Below, piece after piece: positions 7,651 through 17,248 of a stretch of 64,000 nucleotides of DNA. Each line of letters starts with the position of its first letter. Positions within the stretch are counted from its first letter, which is position 1. Under the pieces are notes generated by a model. The model ran no database searches and was not told the origin of the DNA. It saw nothing but the letters and a program-made list of their open reading frames with translations. Position numbers and translations under genes: made by a program. This DNA comes from Gammaproteobacteria bacterium (GTDB lineage: Bacteria; Pseudomonadota; Gammaproteobacteria; Xanthomonadales; SZUA-36), in the NCBI GenBank assembly GCA_024277815.1, contig JAJRUM010000076.1, forward strand, positions 1-64,000, read 5' to 3'.

Positions 7651-9489
7651 TTAGAAAATCAAGTTGACCATGGTCAGCATCACGGCCAGAAAGATCACCG
7701 ACATGCCGCTGCCCACACGCACAAAGTCGGCAACACGATACCCGCCGGGGCCAATGATCAAAGCGTTGACCTGATGAGTAGGCAGGATGAAGGCGTTGGA
7801 GGTCGACAGGGCGACAATCAATGCATACATGGTCGGATTGGCGCCGGTATTGAGTGCAATACTGATTGCAATGGGTACCAGGATGGTCGTAGCGCCAACA
7901 TTTGACATCACCAGACTGAATACAGTGGCCAGTATGGCAATAACAAGCTGTACGGCAATGTCAGGCAGCCCTCCCAACAGAACCATGGCTTGCTGGGCAA
8001 TCCAGGCAGCGGTGCCGGTCAGTTCCATTGCCAGACCAATCGGAATCAGACTGGCGACCAGGAAGACCGTTTTCCAACTGACAGAATGATAAGCCTCATC
8101 CATGCTCAACACATTGGTCAGTACCATGCCCAGGGCACCGACCAGCAGAGCAATGGACAGCCTGAAATCAGTAAACATGATCATGCTGATTGACAAGGCA
8201 AAAAATGCCAGTGCATAGCCGACCTTCTGAGGCCGTTGTTCTTCCTTGGGGATGTCGGTTGCAACGATAAACTTACGGTCCCTCTGTAACTCGGAAAGGT
8301 CCCGCCAGGTGCTGTGGCTGACCAGACAGTCACCGACTTCCAGTTGCTGTTCGCGTACGTCTTCCTTGATGATTTTGCCGCGCCGATTGACAGCCAGCAC
8401 ACTGATACCATAGCGCTTCCGCAAGCGGGCCTCACCGATTGACTGGCCGATCATCTCTGAGCCCGGGGGAATGACGACTTCGGCAATACCGGCCCGGCTG
8501 GGGTTGAACAGGCCGCCAAAGGTTTTAACCCGTGGCTGCAGGCGGCAATGGTAATCGAGAGCAAACTGCCCCACGATGTCACGGGTCCCCATGACGCCGA
8601 GGATGGTACCGACCCAGATCATCTCATCGGAGGGTGGTGCCATGCGTGGCGCATCGACGTTGCGGATCGCGAGCAGTCTGGGTGCACCGGGAAGCTGCTC
8701 TGCGTCACCGACCTGCATGCCGACCAGTTGGCTATCCACCGTTACCAGCAGTTCATAGACATCACCTTCAATGCCATAAGTATCAGCAAAGTAGGTCTTG
8801 GTGCGCGCCGGGATTGCAGAGGACTCAATTTTCTTATCCGGCAGCAACCATTTACCAAATGTCAGGAAGTAAATAATGCCGACGGCCAATAACGCCAGGC
8901 CAACGGGTGCCACATCGAACAGTTCAAACTGCCCCAGTGTTTCTGCACCTGGTGGCAGCGAGGCGTTGGACGCGATGATCAAATCGTTCAACAGGATTAG
9001 CGGCGAGGAACCCACCATGGTGATGGTTCCGCCGAGAATGGCGCAAAAGCCCATCGGCATCAGCAGGCGTGACAGTGGAATCTCGGTGCGTGCTGAAATG
9101 CGGGATACCACCGGCAGGAACAATGCGGTGGCACCGACATTCTGCATCAGGCTGGATATGCCACCCACGGTACCGGATATCAGCGGGATAATCCGGCCTG
9201 CGGTATTGCCGCCAATACGCAATATAAAGGCAGCGACAACGGTCATCACCCCGGTACGGTCCAAACCCGCCCCAAGTATCATCACAGCAATGATCGAAAT
9301 GACGGCGTTGGAAGCGAAACCGTTGAATAGCTGGTCTGATGGCACCAGGCCCAGCAGCCCCAGCAGTACCATGACTGACAAGGCTACAACATCAACCCTG
9401 ACGACCTCAAATACAAACAGGGCAATGGTGATGGCCAGTACGCCCAGCACCAATATCATGTCAGTTGTGAGTGTAAGGCCTGATTCCAT
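7651..9489 (-). CDS. SLC13-type permease with two TrkA-C (RCK_C) domains
   Basis: A 612-residue integral membrane protein. The N-terminal half (about residues 10-210) holds helical hairpins with ISSLMQNVGATALFLPVV and GGTITMVGSSPLILLNDL, matching the CitMHS/ArsB-like fold of divalent-anion transporters. Two cytosolic RCK_C domains follow (about residues 220-400; VLAVNRRG and VGDCLVSHS are recognisable), then a second membrane half repeating the motif (VMSNVGATTILVPIAISIAL). Such proteins take up sulfate or carboxylates with Na+ or H+; the substrate cannot be told. It lies 32 bp downstream of trmB and is probably cotranscribed with it. Confidence 0.88.
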   Translation of the reverse strand: MESGLTLTTDMILVLGVLAITIALFVFEVVRVDVVALSVMVLLGLLGLVPSDQLFNGFASNAVISIIAVMILGAGLDRTGVMTVVAAFILRIGGNTAGRIIPLISGTVGGISSLMQNVGATALFLPVVSRISARTEIPLSRLLMPMGFCAILGGTITMVGSSPLILLNDLIIASNASLPPGAETLGQFELFDVAPVGLALLAVGIIYFLTFGKWLLPDKKIESSAIPARTKTYFADTYGIEGDVYELLVTVDSQLVGMQVGDAEQLPGAPRLLAIRNVDAPRMAPPSDEMIWVGTILGVMGTRDIVGQFALDYHCRLQPRVKTFGGLFNPSRAGIAEVVIPPGSEMIGQSIGEARLRKRYGISVLAVNRRGKIIKEDVREQQLEVGDCLVSHSTWRDLSELQRDRKFIVATDIPKEEQRPQKVGYALAFFALSISMIMFTDFRLSIALLVGALGMVLTNVLSMDEAYHSVSWKTVFLVASLIPIGLAMELTGTAAWIAQQAMVLLGGLPDIAVQLVIAILATVFSLVMSNVGATTILVPIAISIALNTGANPTMYALIVALSTSNAFILPTHQVNALIIGPGGYRVADFVRVGSGMSVIFLAVMLTMVNLIF

Positions 9490-9521
9490 TGCTTGTTATC
9501 GTAACGTGGTTGACGGTCAGG

Positions 9522-10208
9522 TCAAGAAAGCTTTTGATACAACAGGTCACGCACTTGATGGCCAAGTCTTTCGCCACGCTGCTCGTACTTGGTATAAGGG
9601 CGCCACTCCGGCCGTTCGCAGTAATCACCTGCGGGTGACAGGTTGACGAAATCCGGACAGGCTTGCAGCACTTCGAGCATGTGATCGGCATAAGGCTGCC
9701 AATCAGTGGCCAGGTGCAGAATACCGCCTTTCCCCAGGTTGCGAGCCAACAGCATAACGAAGCCGGGCTGGATAATACGTCGCTTATGGTGACGCTTTTT
9801 TGGCCACGGGTCGGGGAAATAGATGCGGATGCCGGCGAGGCTGCCAGCAGCGATACGGTGTTGCAAAAATGTCACGGCATCCTCACAGGCGATGCGTACA
9901 TTTTCTACGCCGTTGGCATCCAGCGCCATGAGCAGGTGGCCAACCCCTGGTTCATGTACCTCAATACCGATAAAGTTCTTGTCAGGCTCTTGCTGAGCCA
10001 TTCGCCAGGTTGATTCCCCGTTGCCGAAACCGATTTCCACGATGGTGTCCGCAGGGCGGTCAAAATAGTCCTCAGGATCCAGAACGGACTCACGCTGCTC
10101 AATGCCGAAATGTGGCCACAATTCGTCGAGTGCGTGCTGTTGCGCCACGGTCAGGCGTCCGCCACGCAGCACGAAACTCCGGATGGGTCGTTTTTTCTTA
10201 TCAATCAT
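9522..10208 (-). CDS. trmB: tRNA (guanine-N7-)-methyltransferase TrmB
   Basis: A 228-residue SAM-dependent enzyme that makes m7G46 in the tRNA variable loop. The SAM site EIGFGNGEST and the family hallmark IYFPDPWPKKRHHKRR are both present, as is the C-terminal TKYEQRGERLGH. I chose the ATG giving MIDKKKRPIRSFV because homologs begin a few residues before IRSFV; a GTG 18 bp upstream is possible. The SLC13-type permease gene follows on the same strand. Confidence 0.95.
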   Translation of the reverse strand: MIDKKKRPIRSFVLRGGRLTVAQQHALDELWPHFGIEQRESVLDPEDYFDRPADTIVEIGFGNGESTWRMAQQEPDKNFIGIEVHEPGVGHLLMALDANGVENVRIACEDAVTFLQHRIAAGSLAGIRIYFPDPWPKKRHHKRRIIQPGFVMLLARNLGKGGILHLATDWQPYADHMLEVLQACPDFVNLSPAGDYCERPEWRPYTKYEQRGERLGHQVRDLLYQKLS

Positions 10209-10314
10209 AGTTGTATGTGGCCTCACGCCGGGAGCGTGGGCGGCGCAGGGCGGGCCATGGTGCCCGCCCTTTCAGAGCTGGTTCCTGGTGGACGTAAAAG
10301 GCCCACCCCGTAAC

Positions 10315-11694
10315 TCAGTGTGCCGGAGCAGATACAGCTGTGGTTGCAGTTTTGACGACATTTAATGGCGTGTCGTAGAAGTCGAAGAAAAAGTAGAAAA
10401 TCAGGCTGCACATGACAAGTGTCGCAACCATTGCCGGCGTACCATAACGAAACCACACCCAGGGTGTTATCGCCAGCGATGGATCGTTTTCACGTTTCGC
10501 CAGTCGTTCCGAGATGGTCACGATATAAACATTGGCAGTTGAGCCGATATGTGTTCCGTTGCCGCCCATGCCGACGCCTGCGGCCAGCGCCCACCACAGG
10601 GGTGCAATATGGATGCCCTGGGCTTCCATACCCAGCAGGATGGGAATCATCGCGGCAGTAAACGGGATATTGTCAATTGCGGCAGAGAGGATAGCAGCCA
10701 CCCACAACAGAACCAGCGTTGCGGTAAGCAGGTCTTTTTGCACAAACGGTACGATGAACTGGCCGAGATAGCGCAGAAAACCACTGTGTTCTACACCCCC
10801 GACAACAATAAATAAGGAGATAAAAAAGATCAGCAATGGGATTTCGACATCTTCCATCGCGTGGTCCATTTCTACATGCCGGGCAATGAAAAGCAGCAAG
10901 GTCAGGCCGGCTGCCGAGACCATCCAGGGCTCCCAGCCGATGGCATGGTGGATGGTAAACATGATCACCATCAGGCCAAGGACCATGACTGACTGGTTCC
11001 ACAATTTGCGATCTTTGTACTCGGCTTTTTCGTGGTATTCACCCTGTGGAACGACGGCCAGTTCCTTGCGGAACAGGAAGCGCAGCATAAACAATACCGT
11101 TATCCACGCTGCAAAGGTCATGCCACCCATGTGGAACAGGAAGGTATTGAAGTCGATACCTTTGGCAGAGCCGATCATCAGGTTGGGTGGATCACCGACC
11201 AGGGTGGCGACACCACCGGTGTCTGACAACAGGGCAGCTGCAAGCAGAAAAGGAATGGGCGTAACTTTCATGGCACGTGCGATCAGGATGATCAGCGGGC
11301 CGAAAATAACGACAGTGGTGACATTATCGAGTAACAGTGACAGTACCGTAACTGCTGTTCCCAGCAGGATCATCAGTACAAACTGGCGGCCCTTACTGAT
11401 TCGTGCCATGTAATTGGCCATGGCTTCAAAGCCACCGGTGGGAATCATGATTGAAACAATGGCCATCATGCACCCCAGCAGGAATACGACATTCCAGTCA
11501 ATCGCGTGCACTGCCAGCTGTGAATCATAAAAACCGTAGTACTGCCCCGCTACGATCATCATGATGGCGCCCATCATGGCGAACTTAGCGCGGTGAAAGC
11601 CGTGCAGGGATTCCGTGAAGATACCTATAAAGGTGATGGCAAGAATAATTCCTGAAATCATCATTGAGTCGTTCATGACCAGTGTTTCTGTCAT
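10315..11694 (-). CDS. ArsB/NhaD-like ion transporter (SLC13 family)
   Basis: About 459 residues with some 11 membrane helices. The stretch SLLLDNVTTVVIFGPLI followed by LLSDTGGVATLVGDPPNLM, mirrored by AAIDNIPFTAAMIPILL and GGNGTHIGSTANV in the second half, is typical of the ArsB/P-protein/NhaD group, so anion or Na+/H+ exchange is likely. I chose the ATG giving MTETLVMND because AGGAG stands 8 bp upstream; the longest frame adds 28 unlikely residues. A hairpin (10248-10271) lies in the 106-bp gap downstream. Confidence 0.88.
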   Translation of the reverse strand: MTETLVMNDSMMISGIILAITFIGIFTESLHGFHRAKFAMMGAIMMIVAGQYYGFYDSQLAVHAIDWNVVFLLGCMMAIVSIMIPTGGFEAMANYMARISKGRQFVLMILLGTAVTVLSLLLDNVTTVVIFGPLIILIARAMKVTPIPFLLAAALLSDTGGVATLVGDPPNLMIGSAKGIDFNTFLFHMGGMTFAAWITVLFMLRFLFRKELAVVPQGEYHEKAEYKDRKLWNQSVMVLGLMVIMFTIHHAIGWEPWMVSAAGLTLLLFIARHVEMDHAMEDVEIPLLIFFISLFIVVGGVEHSGFLRYLGQFIVPFVQKDLLTATLVLLWVAAILSAAIDNIPFTAAMIPILLGMEAQGIHIAPLWWALAAGVGMGGNGTHIGSTANVYIVTISERLAKRENDPSLAITPWVWFRYGTPAMVATLVMCSLIFYFFFDFYDTPLNVVKTATTAVSAPAH

Positions 11695-11800
11695 TTTTGT
11701 TATCTCCTGATGGGTTTGCTCAGCTAAGGTCACCGAACGGAAGCGCCTATTATGCACCGAACCACCCATGCTTCTCAATTCAGAAAGGCAGTAATTTTCT

Positions 11801-11870
11801 ATCTAAATAGATGCATTTCAGGAATACTTGTTTTAGAATATATCTCTTAATTCGAATAGAGAGATATATT
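11801..11870 (+). promoter_or_regulatory. metK leader with two palindromes, candidate operator or 5'-UTR hairpin
   Basis: A 34-bp near-perfect inverted repeat (11837-11870) has 11-bp arms, AATATATCTCT pairing with AGAGATATATT. The loop itself contains the palindrome ATTCGAAT. It ends only 4 bp before the metK ribosome site (CTGGAG). A shorter palindrome, ATCTA-AA-TAGAT, lies upstream at 11801-11812. The position suggests a repressor operator or an RNA hairpin hiding the ribosome site for the methyl-cycle operon. I see no SAM or SAH riboswitch consensus here. Confidence 0.5.
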
Positions 11871-11888
11871 TCGCTGGAGTTTATGGAT

Positions 11889-13052
11889 ATGAGTAACTAC
11901 CTGTTTACATCCGAGTCCGTTTCCGAAGGTCATCCGGACAAAGTCGCCGATCAGATTTCTGATGCTGTGCTGGATGCAATTATCAGCAAGGATCCCGCAG
12001 CTCGTGTGGCCTGTGAGACCTTCATCAAGACTGGTGTTGCAATCGTGGGTGGCGAGATAACAACCGACGCCTGGGTGGATCTGGAAGAGATTATCCGCAA
12101 AGTGATTGTGAATATCGGCTATGACTCCTCAGAAGTTGGTTTCGATGGCCACACCTGTGCAGTGGTCAATATCATCGGTAAGCAATCAAGCGACATCGAT
12201 CAGGGTGTCAATCGGGCGGACCCGACCCTGCAGGGTGCAGGCGACCAGGGCCTGATGTTCGGTTATGCGACCAATGAGACGGACGTATTGATGCCGGCAC
12301 CGATTTATTACTCTCATGAACTGGTCAAGAAACAGGCTGAAGTACGCAGGAATTCCAGCGATGGCAAGCTTCACCTGCGGCCTGATGCAAAAAGCCAGGT
12401 AACGTTCCGTTACCAGGATGGCAAGCCGGTGGGTATTGATGCTGTCGTGCTGTCCACCCAGCACCACCGGGATTCAACGCAAGCACAGATCAGGGAGCTG
12501 GTGATGGAAGAAATCATCAAGCCGGTGCTGCCTGCGAACTGGCTTGATGGCAACACCAAGTACCATATTAACCCGACCGGTCGATTTGAGATCGGCGGAC
12601 CGGTGGGCGATGCCGGCCTGACCGGGCGCAAGATTATCGTTGATACATACGGTGGGGTGGCCCGCCATGGTGGCGGTGCTTTCTCCGGCAAAGATCCATC
12701 GAAGGTGGATCGTTCTGCGGCTTATGCCTCGCGTTACGTGGCCAAGAACCTTGTTGCTGCCGGCCTGGCTGACCGCATCGAGATCCAGGTTTCGTACGCC
12801 ATTGGCGTGGCGGAGCCAACTTCTATCGGGGTCGACACATTCGGTACGGAAAAGATACCCGCAGAGAAGATTGAACAACTGGTGCGTGAGCATTTTGATT
12901 TGACGCCTTACGGCATCATCACGTTGCTGGACCTGATTAAACCCATTTACCTGCCGCTGGCCGCATACGGCCACATGGGCAGGGAAGATTTAAATGTCAG
13001 TTGGGAAAAGACTGACAAAGCAGCCGAACTGCGCGCCGCAGCCGGTCTGTAA
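11889..13052 (+). CDS. metK: S-adenosylmethionine synthetase
   Basis: A 387-residue cytosolic enzyme making SAM from methionine and ATP. It has the N-terminal [19 protein letters not shown], the ATP motif [12 protein letters not shown], and the P-loop-like [20 protein letters not shown] start at the second of two nearby ATGs ([10 protein letters not shown]): GGAG is 9 bp upstream of it but only 3 bp from the first. It is the first gene of a methyl-cycle operon, with ahcY 13 bp after its stop. Confidence 0.98.
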   Translation: MSNYLFTSESVSEGHPDKVADQISDAVLDAIISKDPAARVACETFIKTGVAIVGGEITTDAWVDLEEIIRKVIVNIGYDSSEVGFDGHTCAVVNIIGKQSSDIDQGVNRADPTLQGAGDQGLMFGYATNETDVLMPAPIYYSHELVKKQAEVRRNSSDGKLHLRPDAKSQVTFRYQDGKPVGIDAVVLSTQHHRDSTQAQIRELVMEEIIKPVLPANWLDGNTKYHINPTGRFEIGGPVGDAGLTGRKIIVDTYGGVARHGGGAFSGKDPSKVDRSAAYASRYVAKNLVAAGLADRIEIQVSYAIGVAEPTSIGVDTFGTEKIPAEKIEQLVREHFDLTPYGIITLLDLIKPIYLPLAAYGHMGREDLNVSWEKTDKAAELRAAAGL

Positions 13053-13065
13053 ACGGAAGGAGATT

Positions 13066-14517
13066 ATGACAGTGAATGCAGTGATTGAAGAAACCGCAAA
13101 GGCGGAAGTTGGCGAGCAGGATTATTTTGTTGCAGATATAGGCCAGGCTGAGTTTGGTCGCAGGGAAATTGCCATTGCCGAGACCGAAATGCCCGGCCTG
13201 ATGGCTGTGCGCAAAGAATATGGGGCTGAGCAGCCTCTCAAGGGTGCACGCATTGCAGGCAGCCTGCATATGACCATCCAGACGGCCGTGCTGATTGAGG
13301 CGCTGAAAGCGCTGGGCGCGGATGTCCGTTGGGCGTCCTGTAATATCTACTCGACTCAGGATCATGCTGCGGCCGCGATTGCGGCAGGTGGCACACCGGT
13401 ATTCGCCTTCAAGGGCGAAAACCTTGATGAATACTGGGAGTTTACCCATCGGATCTTTGACTGGGGCAATGGTGATGGCGATGAAAACTTTTCCAACATG
13501 ATCCTTGATGACGGCGGTGATGCGACTTTGTTGTTGTATCTGGGCGCTCAGGCTGAGCAGGATCCATCAATCCTCGACAATCCGGACAGCGAAGAGCAGG
13601 TTTGCTTGTTTAATGCCATCAAGAAACGGTTGGCAACGCGCCCTGGCTGGTATGCAAAAGCACTGGCGCAGATACATGGTGTTACTGAAGAGACCACCAC
13701 GGGCGTCAAGCGGCTGTATGAAATGGCCAAAGAAGGCACCCTGCCGTTTCCTGCTATCAATGTGAACGATTCAGTAACCAAGTCCAAGTTTGACAACCTC
13801 TACGGTTGCCGCGAGTCGCTGGTGGACGGCATCAAACGCGCCACCGATGTCATGATTGCGGGTAAGACGGCAGTGGTTGCCGGTTATGGTGATGTTGGCA
13901 AGGGTTGCGCGCAGTCCTTGCGTGGCCTTGGGGCAACGGTGTGGGTGACAGAAATTGACCCCATTTGCGCCCTGCAGGCAGCCATGGAAGGTTATCGGGT
14001 AGTGACCATGGAAGATGTGGTCGACAAAGCTGATATTTTCGTTACGGCAACCGGTAACTACCATGTGCTGACCCACGATCATATGCTGGCCATGAGAGAC
14101 CAGGCCATTGTCTGCAATATCGGCCATTTCGACAATGAAATCGATGTTGCCGGCATCAAGCAATATGAGTGGGAGAACATCAAACCACAGGTAGACCACG
14201 TTATCTTTCCCGACGGCAAGCGCATTATCCTGTTGGCTGAAGGCCGCCTGGTTAATCTGGGTTGTGCCACCGGCCACCCCAGCTTTGTCATGTCAAACTC
14301 CTTTACCAACCAGGTTTTGGCGCAGATTGAACTGTGGAAGCATCCGCAGAACTATCAGAATGATGTCTACGTGTTGCCCAAACACCTGGATGAAAAAGTG
14401 GCCCGCCTGCACTTGCAGCGTATTGGCGCCAACCTGACCCGTCTGACCGATGTGCAGTCCAGGTACATCAGCGTGGATGCTGATGGCCCTTACAAACCGG
14501 ATCACTATCGCTACTAA
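13066..14517 (+). CDS. ahcY: adenosylhomocysteinase (S-adenosylhomocysteine hydrolase)
   Basis: A 483-residue NAD-dependent enzyme that splits SAH into adenosine and homocysteine, relieving inhibition of SAM methyltransferases. Visible are the substrate site [17 protein letters not shown], the NAD-binding [27 protein letters not shown] and the conserved C-terminus PYKPDHYRY. An insertion near residues 150-200 is typical of the proteobacterial form. The start ATG has a strong AAGGAG site 4 bp upstream. Its position between metK and metF fits the cycle: MetK uses, AhcY returns, and MetF supplies the methyl group. Confidence 0.98.
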   Translation: MTVNAVIEETAKAEVGEQDYFVADIGQAEFGRREIAIAETEMPGLMAVRKEYGAEQPLKGARIAGSLHMTIQTAVLIEALKALGADVRWASCNIYSTQDHAAAAIAAGGTPVFAFKGENLDEYWEFTHRIFDWGNGDGDENFSNMILDDGGDATLLLYLGAQAEQDPSILDNPDSEEQVCLFNAIKKRLATRPGWYAKALAQIHGVTEETTTGVKRLYEMAKEGTLPFPAINVNDSVTKSKFDNLYGCRESLVDGIKRATDVMIAGKTAVVAGYGDVGKGCAQSLRGLGATVWVTEIDPICALQAAMEGYRVVTMEDVVDKADIFVTATGNYHVLTHDHMLAMRDQAIVCNIGHFDNEIDVAGIKQYEWENIKPQVDHVIFPDGKRIILLAEGRLVNLGCATGHPSFVMSNSFTNQVLAQIELWKHPQNYQNDVYVLPKHLDEKVARLHLQRIGANLTRLTDVQSRYISVDADGPYKPDHYRY

Positions 14518-14585
14518 TCTTTTGAGCCAGCGCCGCCCGGGACTTTCCGGGGCGGTGACAGCCGAAGAGCAGTGAAGATATCGTT

Positions 14586-15428
14586 ATGGTCAAGCCAGTC
14601 GTCCCCATCTCGTTTGAGTTTTTCCCACCCCGTTCAGGTGAGCAAAAACTGATACTCGAATCCACCTGGCAGAAGTTGTCCAGGCTCAACCCCCGTTATT
14701 TGTCCGTCACGTTCGGCGCGGGTGGTTCGGCGTTGGATGCCACTTTGCAAACGGTGACTGATTTACTGGATAAATCGGGGGTGCCGGTTGCACCACATAT
14801 TTCCTGCATGGCCAAAGATCGTGACATGTTGCTGCGCTTGCTTGAGTCCTATCAGCAGGCAGGCGTCAAGCGCCTGGTGGTGTTGCGTGGAGACCGTCCC
14901 GAAGGGGTCAGCGGCTCAGGGCCATTTCAATATGCCAGTGAGCTGGTGCGGTTTGTTGCCGAGTCTTTCCCGGGCGTGTTTCATATCGAGGTGGCGTGCT
15001 ACCCCGAGTTCCACCCGGAATCCATTTCGCCTGCGACCGAGTTCAAATACTTCAAGGAAAAGATTGATGCGGGTGCGGATGGTGCCACCACGCAGTATTT
15101 CTACAACACCGATTGTTACTTCCAGTTTCTGGACGACTGTGAACGCCACGGTATTGATGTTCCGATTACGCCGGGCATCATGCCGATAACCAACTACACC
15201 AGCCTGGTCAGGTTTTCTGCCATGTGCGGCGCCGAGATACCCCGCTGGATGCACAAACGGCTGGCTTCATACGGCGATGATGGTGCGTCTATTCGCGAGT
15301 TTGGCCTGGATGTAGTGACCAAGCTGTGTGAGCGATTGCTGACCGGTGGTGCCCCGGGGTTGCACATTTATACGCTGAACCGCGCCAACGCAACCATGCG
15401 TTTGTGGCAGCGCTTGAACCACCTGTAA
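14586..15428 (+). CDS. metF: methylenetetrahydrofolate reductase
   Basis: A 280-residue FAD enzyme reducing 5,10-methylene-THF to 5-methyl-THF for methionine synthesis. It begins with SFEFFPPRSGEQ (catalytic Glu in FEFFPP) and has YLSVTFGAGGS, the FAD region LVVLRGDRPEG and PGIMPITNY. The C-terminal regulatory domain of eukaryotic enzymes is absent, as is normal in bacteria. It follows ahcY by 68 bp containing a small GC-rich hairpin and is probably in the same operon. Confidence 0.97.
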   Translation: MVKPVVPISFEFFPPRSGEQKLILESTWQKLSRLNPRYLSVTFGAGGSALDATLQTVTDLLDKSGVPVAPHISCMAKDRDMLLRLLESYQQAGVKRLVVLRGDRPEGVSGSGPFQYASELVRFVAESFPGVFHIEVACYPEFHPESISPATEFKYFKEKIDAGADGATTQYFYNTDCYFQFLDDCERHGIDVPITPGIMPITNYTSLVRFSAMCGAEIPRWMHKRLASYGDDGASIREFGLDVVTKLCERLLTGGAPGLHIYTLNRANATMRLWQRLNHL

Positions 15429-15501
15429 TAGATACTGTTTAGAGCCGCACCAGTCTGTACTCCCTCACCCACCGTTCAGCAAGGACCTCTCCGGCGATTG
15501 C

Positions 15502-16554
15502 TTAGTGTTCCACCCCGCCCAATACAGCAGTTTCTGCGGCGCCATCATCACGGTAGATTGAGATGGTCATGTTGCCGTCAGTATCGATACTGGCGCGATA
15601 CATGCCTTCTGAATTGAACGGTGTGGTGATATTGCCATCGTGATCCATGGCGATCACACCACCTTCGCCACCCGCTTTGACCAGAATGTCATTGATGACC
15701 TTGTCGGCAGCTTCGGCCAGTGGCGTGCCGAGTTCAACCCGGTTGCAAATGTTATAAGCCACGACATAGCGGATAAAAAACTCACCATGGCCAGTGGCAC
15801 TAACAGCACAACTGGCATTGTTAGCATAGGTTCCTGCGCCGATGATCGGCGAGTCGCCGACCCGCCCCCAGCGCTTATTCGAAGTGCCACCGGTAGATGT
15901 GCCTGCGGCCAGATTGCCGTGTTGGTCCAGCACAACGGCGCCTACGGTTGAGAACCACTGGTCCTGTTGATCCTGCTGTGCAGCTTTGCGACTGGCTGCT
16001 TCTCTGGCTTTGATGCGCTGCAACTGTTGCCAACGAAAGTCGGTGTAAAAATAGCCAGGATCCATCATCTCAAAACCCTGTTGGCGGGCGAATTCCTCGG
16101 CACCTTCACCCATCAGCATCACGTGCTCTGAATCTGTCATGACCTTGAGTGCCAGGTCAATCGGGTTTTTAATATGTGAAACTGAAGCCACCGCACCGGC
16201 ATTGAGGCCCGCTCCTTCCATGATGGAGGCATCCATTTCATTTTTTCCTGCGGCATTGAAAACAGCACCGTGGCCAGCATTAAAAAGTGGTGAGTTTTCC
16301 ATCACATTGATCGCCGCGGTGACGGCTGCTGTTCCAGCAGCGCCAGCCTGCAGTTGCTGGTAGCCTGCCTGCAACGAGGCCTTCAGTATCGCGCGTATGG
16401 ACGCCTCTTTTTCAGCGGTCATGCTGGCTCGTGTAATGGTGCCGGCACCGCCATGGATGACGATCGCTACGCGGGTATCTGCTGAGGCATTACTCACACC
16501 GAGGACCGCCATAACAACAATGAGGCTGAGGAAGTTTGATAGCTGTTCATGCAT
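15502..16554 (-). CDS. exported isoaspartyl peptidase / type III (plant-type) asparaginase
   Basis: An Ntn hydrolase precursor of 350 residues. The third possible ATG is used because it gives a signal peptide (about residues 1-25, ending SNASA) behind a GGAAA ribosome site. The mature chain starts RVAIVIHGGAGTI, the family's N-terminal motif. Self-cleavage is expected before the Thr of STVGAVVLD, which becomes the nucleophile; GRVGDSPIIGAGTYA and ATGHGEFFIR follow. It should hydrolyse beta-aspartyl dipeptides or L-asparagine in the periplasm. The linker before the cleavage site is rich in Ala, Lys and Gln. Confidence 0.92.
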   Translation of the reverse strand: MHEQLSNFLSLIVVMAVLGVSNASADTRVAIVIHGGAGTITRASMTAEKEASIRAILKASLQAGYQQLQAGAAGTAAVTAAINVMENSPLFNAGHGAVFNAAGKNEMDASIMEGAGLNAGAVASVSHIKNPIDLALKVMTDSEHVMLMGEGAEEFARQQGFEMMDPGYFYTDFRWQQLQRIKAREAASRKAAQQDQQDQWFSTVGAVVLDQHGNLAAGTSTGGTSNKRWGRVGDSPIIGAGTYANNASCAVSATGHGEFFIRYVVAYNICNRVELGTPLAEAADKVINDILVKAGGEGGVIAMDHDGNITTPFNSEGMYRASIDTDGNMTISIYRDDGAAETAVLGGVEH

Positions 16555-16607
16555 GGTGTTTCCAAATTCAAATATGGTCGTCATGGTGGCGACATTGAAG
16601 GTTCCGG

Positions 16608-17132
16608 TCAAGCGTGTATTTGTGCCCAGAACAGCCCCGCATAAATTTTTGGATCAAGCATGATGCCCTCTTCAATGCGTGATTCCAGCCAGTCAACGGC
16701 TCTGTCGAGTGGCACATGGTGGACGATAATGTCCTCGCTGCCGTCGCCACCACCGGGGCCGATCCGTTTGAGCCCGCTGGCGAAGTATATCGTGATCATC
16801 TCATCTGCCATGCCCGGTGTACTGGGACTGGTTAGCAGCTCCTTCAGGACTGCTGCCTGATAACCTGTCTCTTCGATCAGCTCCCGGTGTGCTGCCGTTT
16901 TGAAGTTTTCCCCGCGATCACCGTGATCGCCCACCAGACCGGCAGGCAATTCCAGCACCCGGCCGTTGACTGGAATCCGGTACTGTTCGACCAGCACCAG
17001 CTCACCCTTGTCGGTGACCGGCACGATGACCACAACGCCACTGGCATTGGTGCGGTAAGCATACTCCCAGCCATCACGCTCCAAAAGCCCCAGGTATCTG
17101 CCGCTATAGTGAATTTTTTCGTTATTTCCCAC
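16608..17132 (-). CDS. NUDIX hydrolase (ADP-ribose pyrophosphatase-like)
   Basis: The NUDIX box is present (AAHRELIEETGY preceded by conserved Gly and Glu), together with VVVIVPVTDKGELVLVEQYR and the ELPAGLVGD turn typical of ADP-ribose/nucleoside-diphosphate-sugar pyrophosphatases. The frame is open up to 17258, but those extra 42 residues overlap the divergent gene and do not resemble the family. The GTG at 17132 gives a start just before the conserved GRYLGLLERDGWEY, so I prefer it (174 residues). It lies 53 bp upstream of the isoaspartyl peptidase gene. Confidence 0.85.
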   Translation of the reverse strand: MGNNEKIHYSGRYLGLLERDGWEYAYRTNASGVVVIVPVTDKGELVLVEQYRIPVNGRVLELPAGLVGDHGDRGENFKTAAHRELIEETGYQAAVLKELLTSPSTPGMADEMITIYFASGLKRIGPGGGDGSEDIIVHHVPLDRAVDWLESRIEEGIMLDPKIYAGLFWAQIHA

Positions 17133-17248
17133 AGGTATGCCCGCCGCTCTGATAAACTTCTGCGATTGTATCGTGCCAGTATAAAACTGGCTAATGAACC
17201 AATTTCTGTTTGGCCGTTCCAATGGGCGGCATATAGAGGAACAGACCC

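Noticed and set aside
14518-14585. SAH riboswitch in the ahcY-metF gap or metK leader
   Set aside because: The conserved SAH-riboswitch core is not present; only a simple GC hairpin (gap) and palindromes (leader) are seen.
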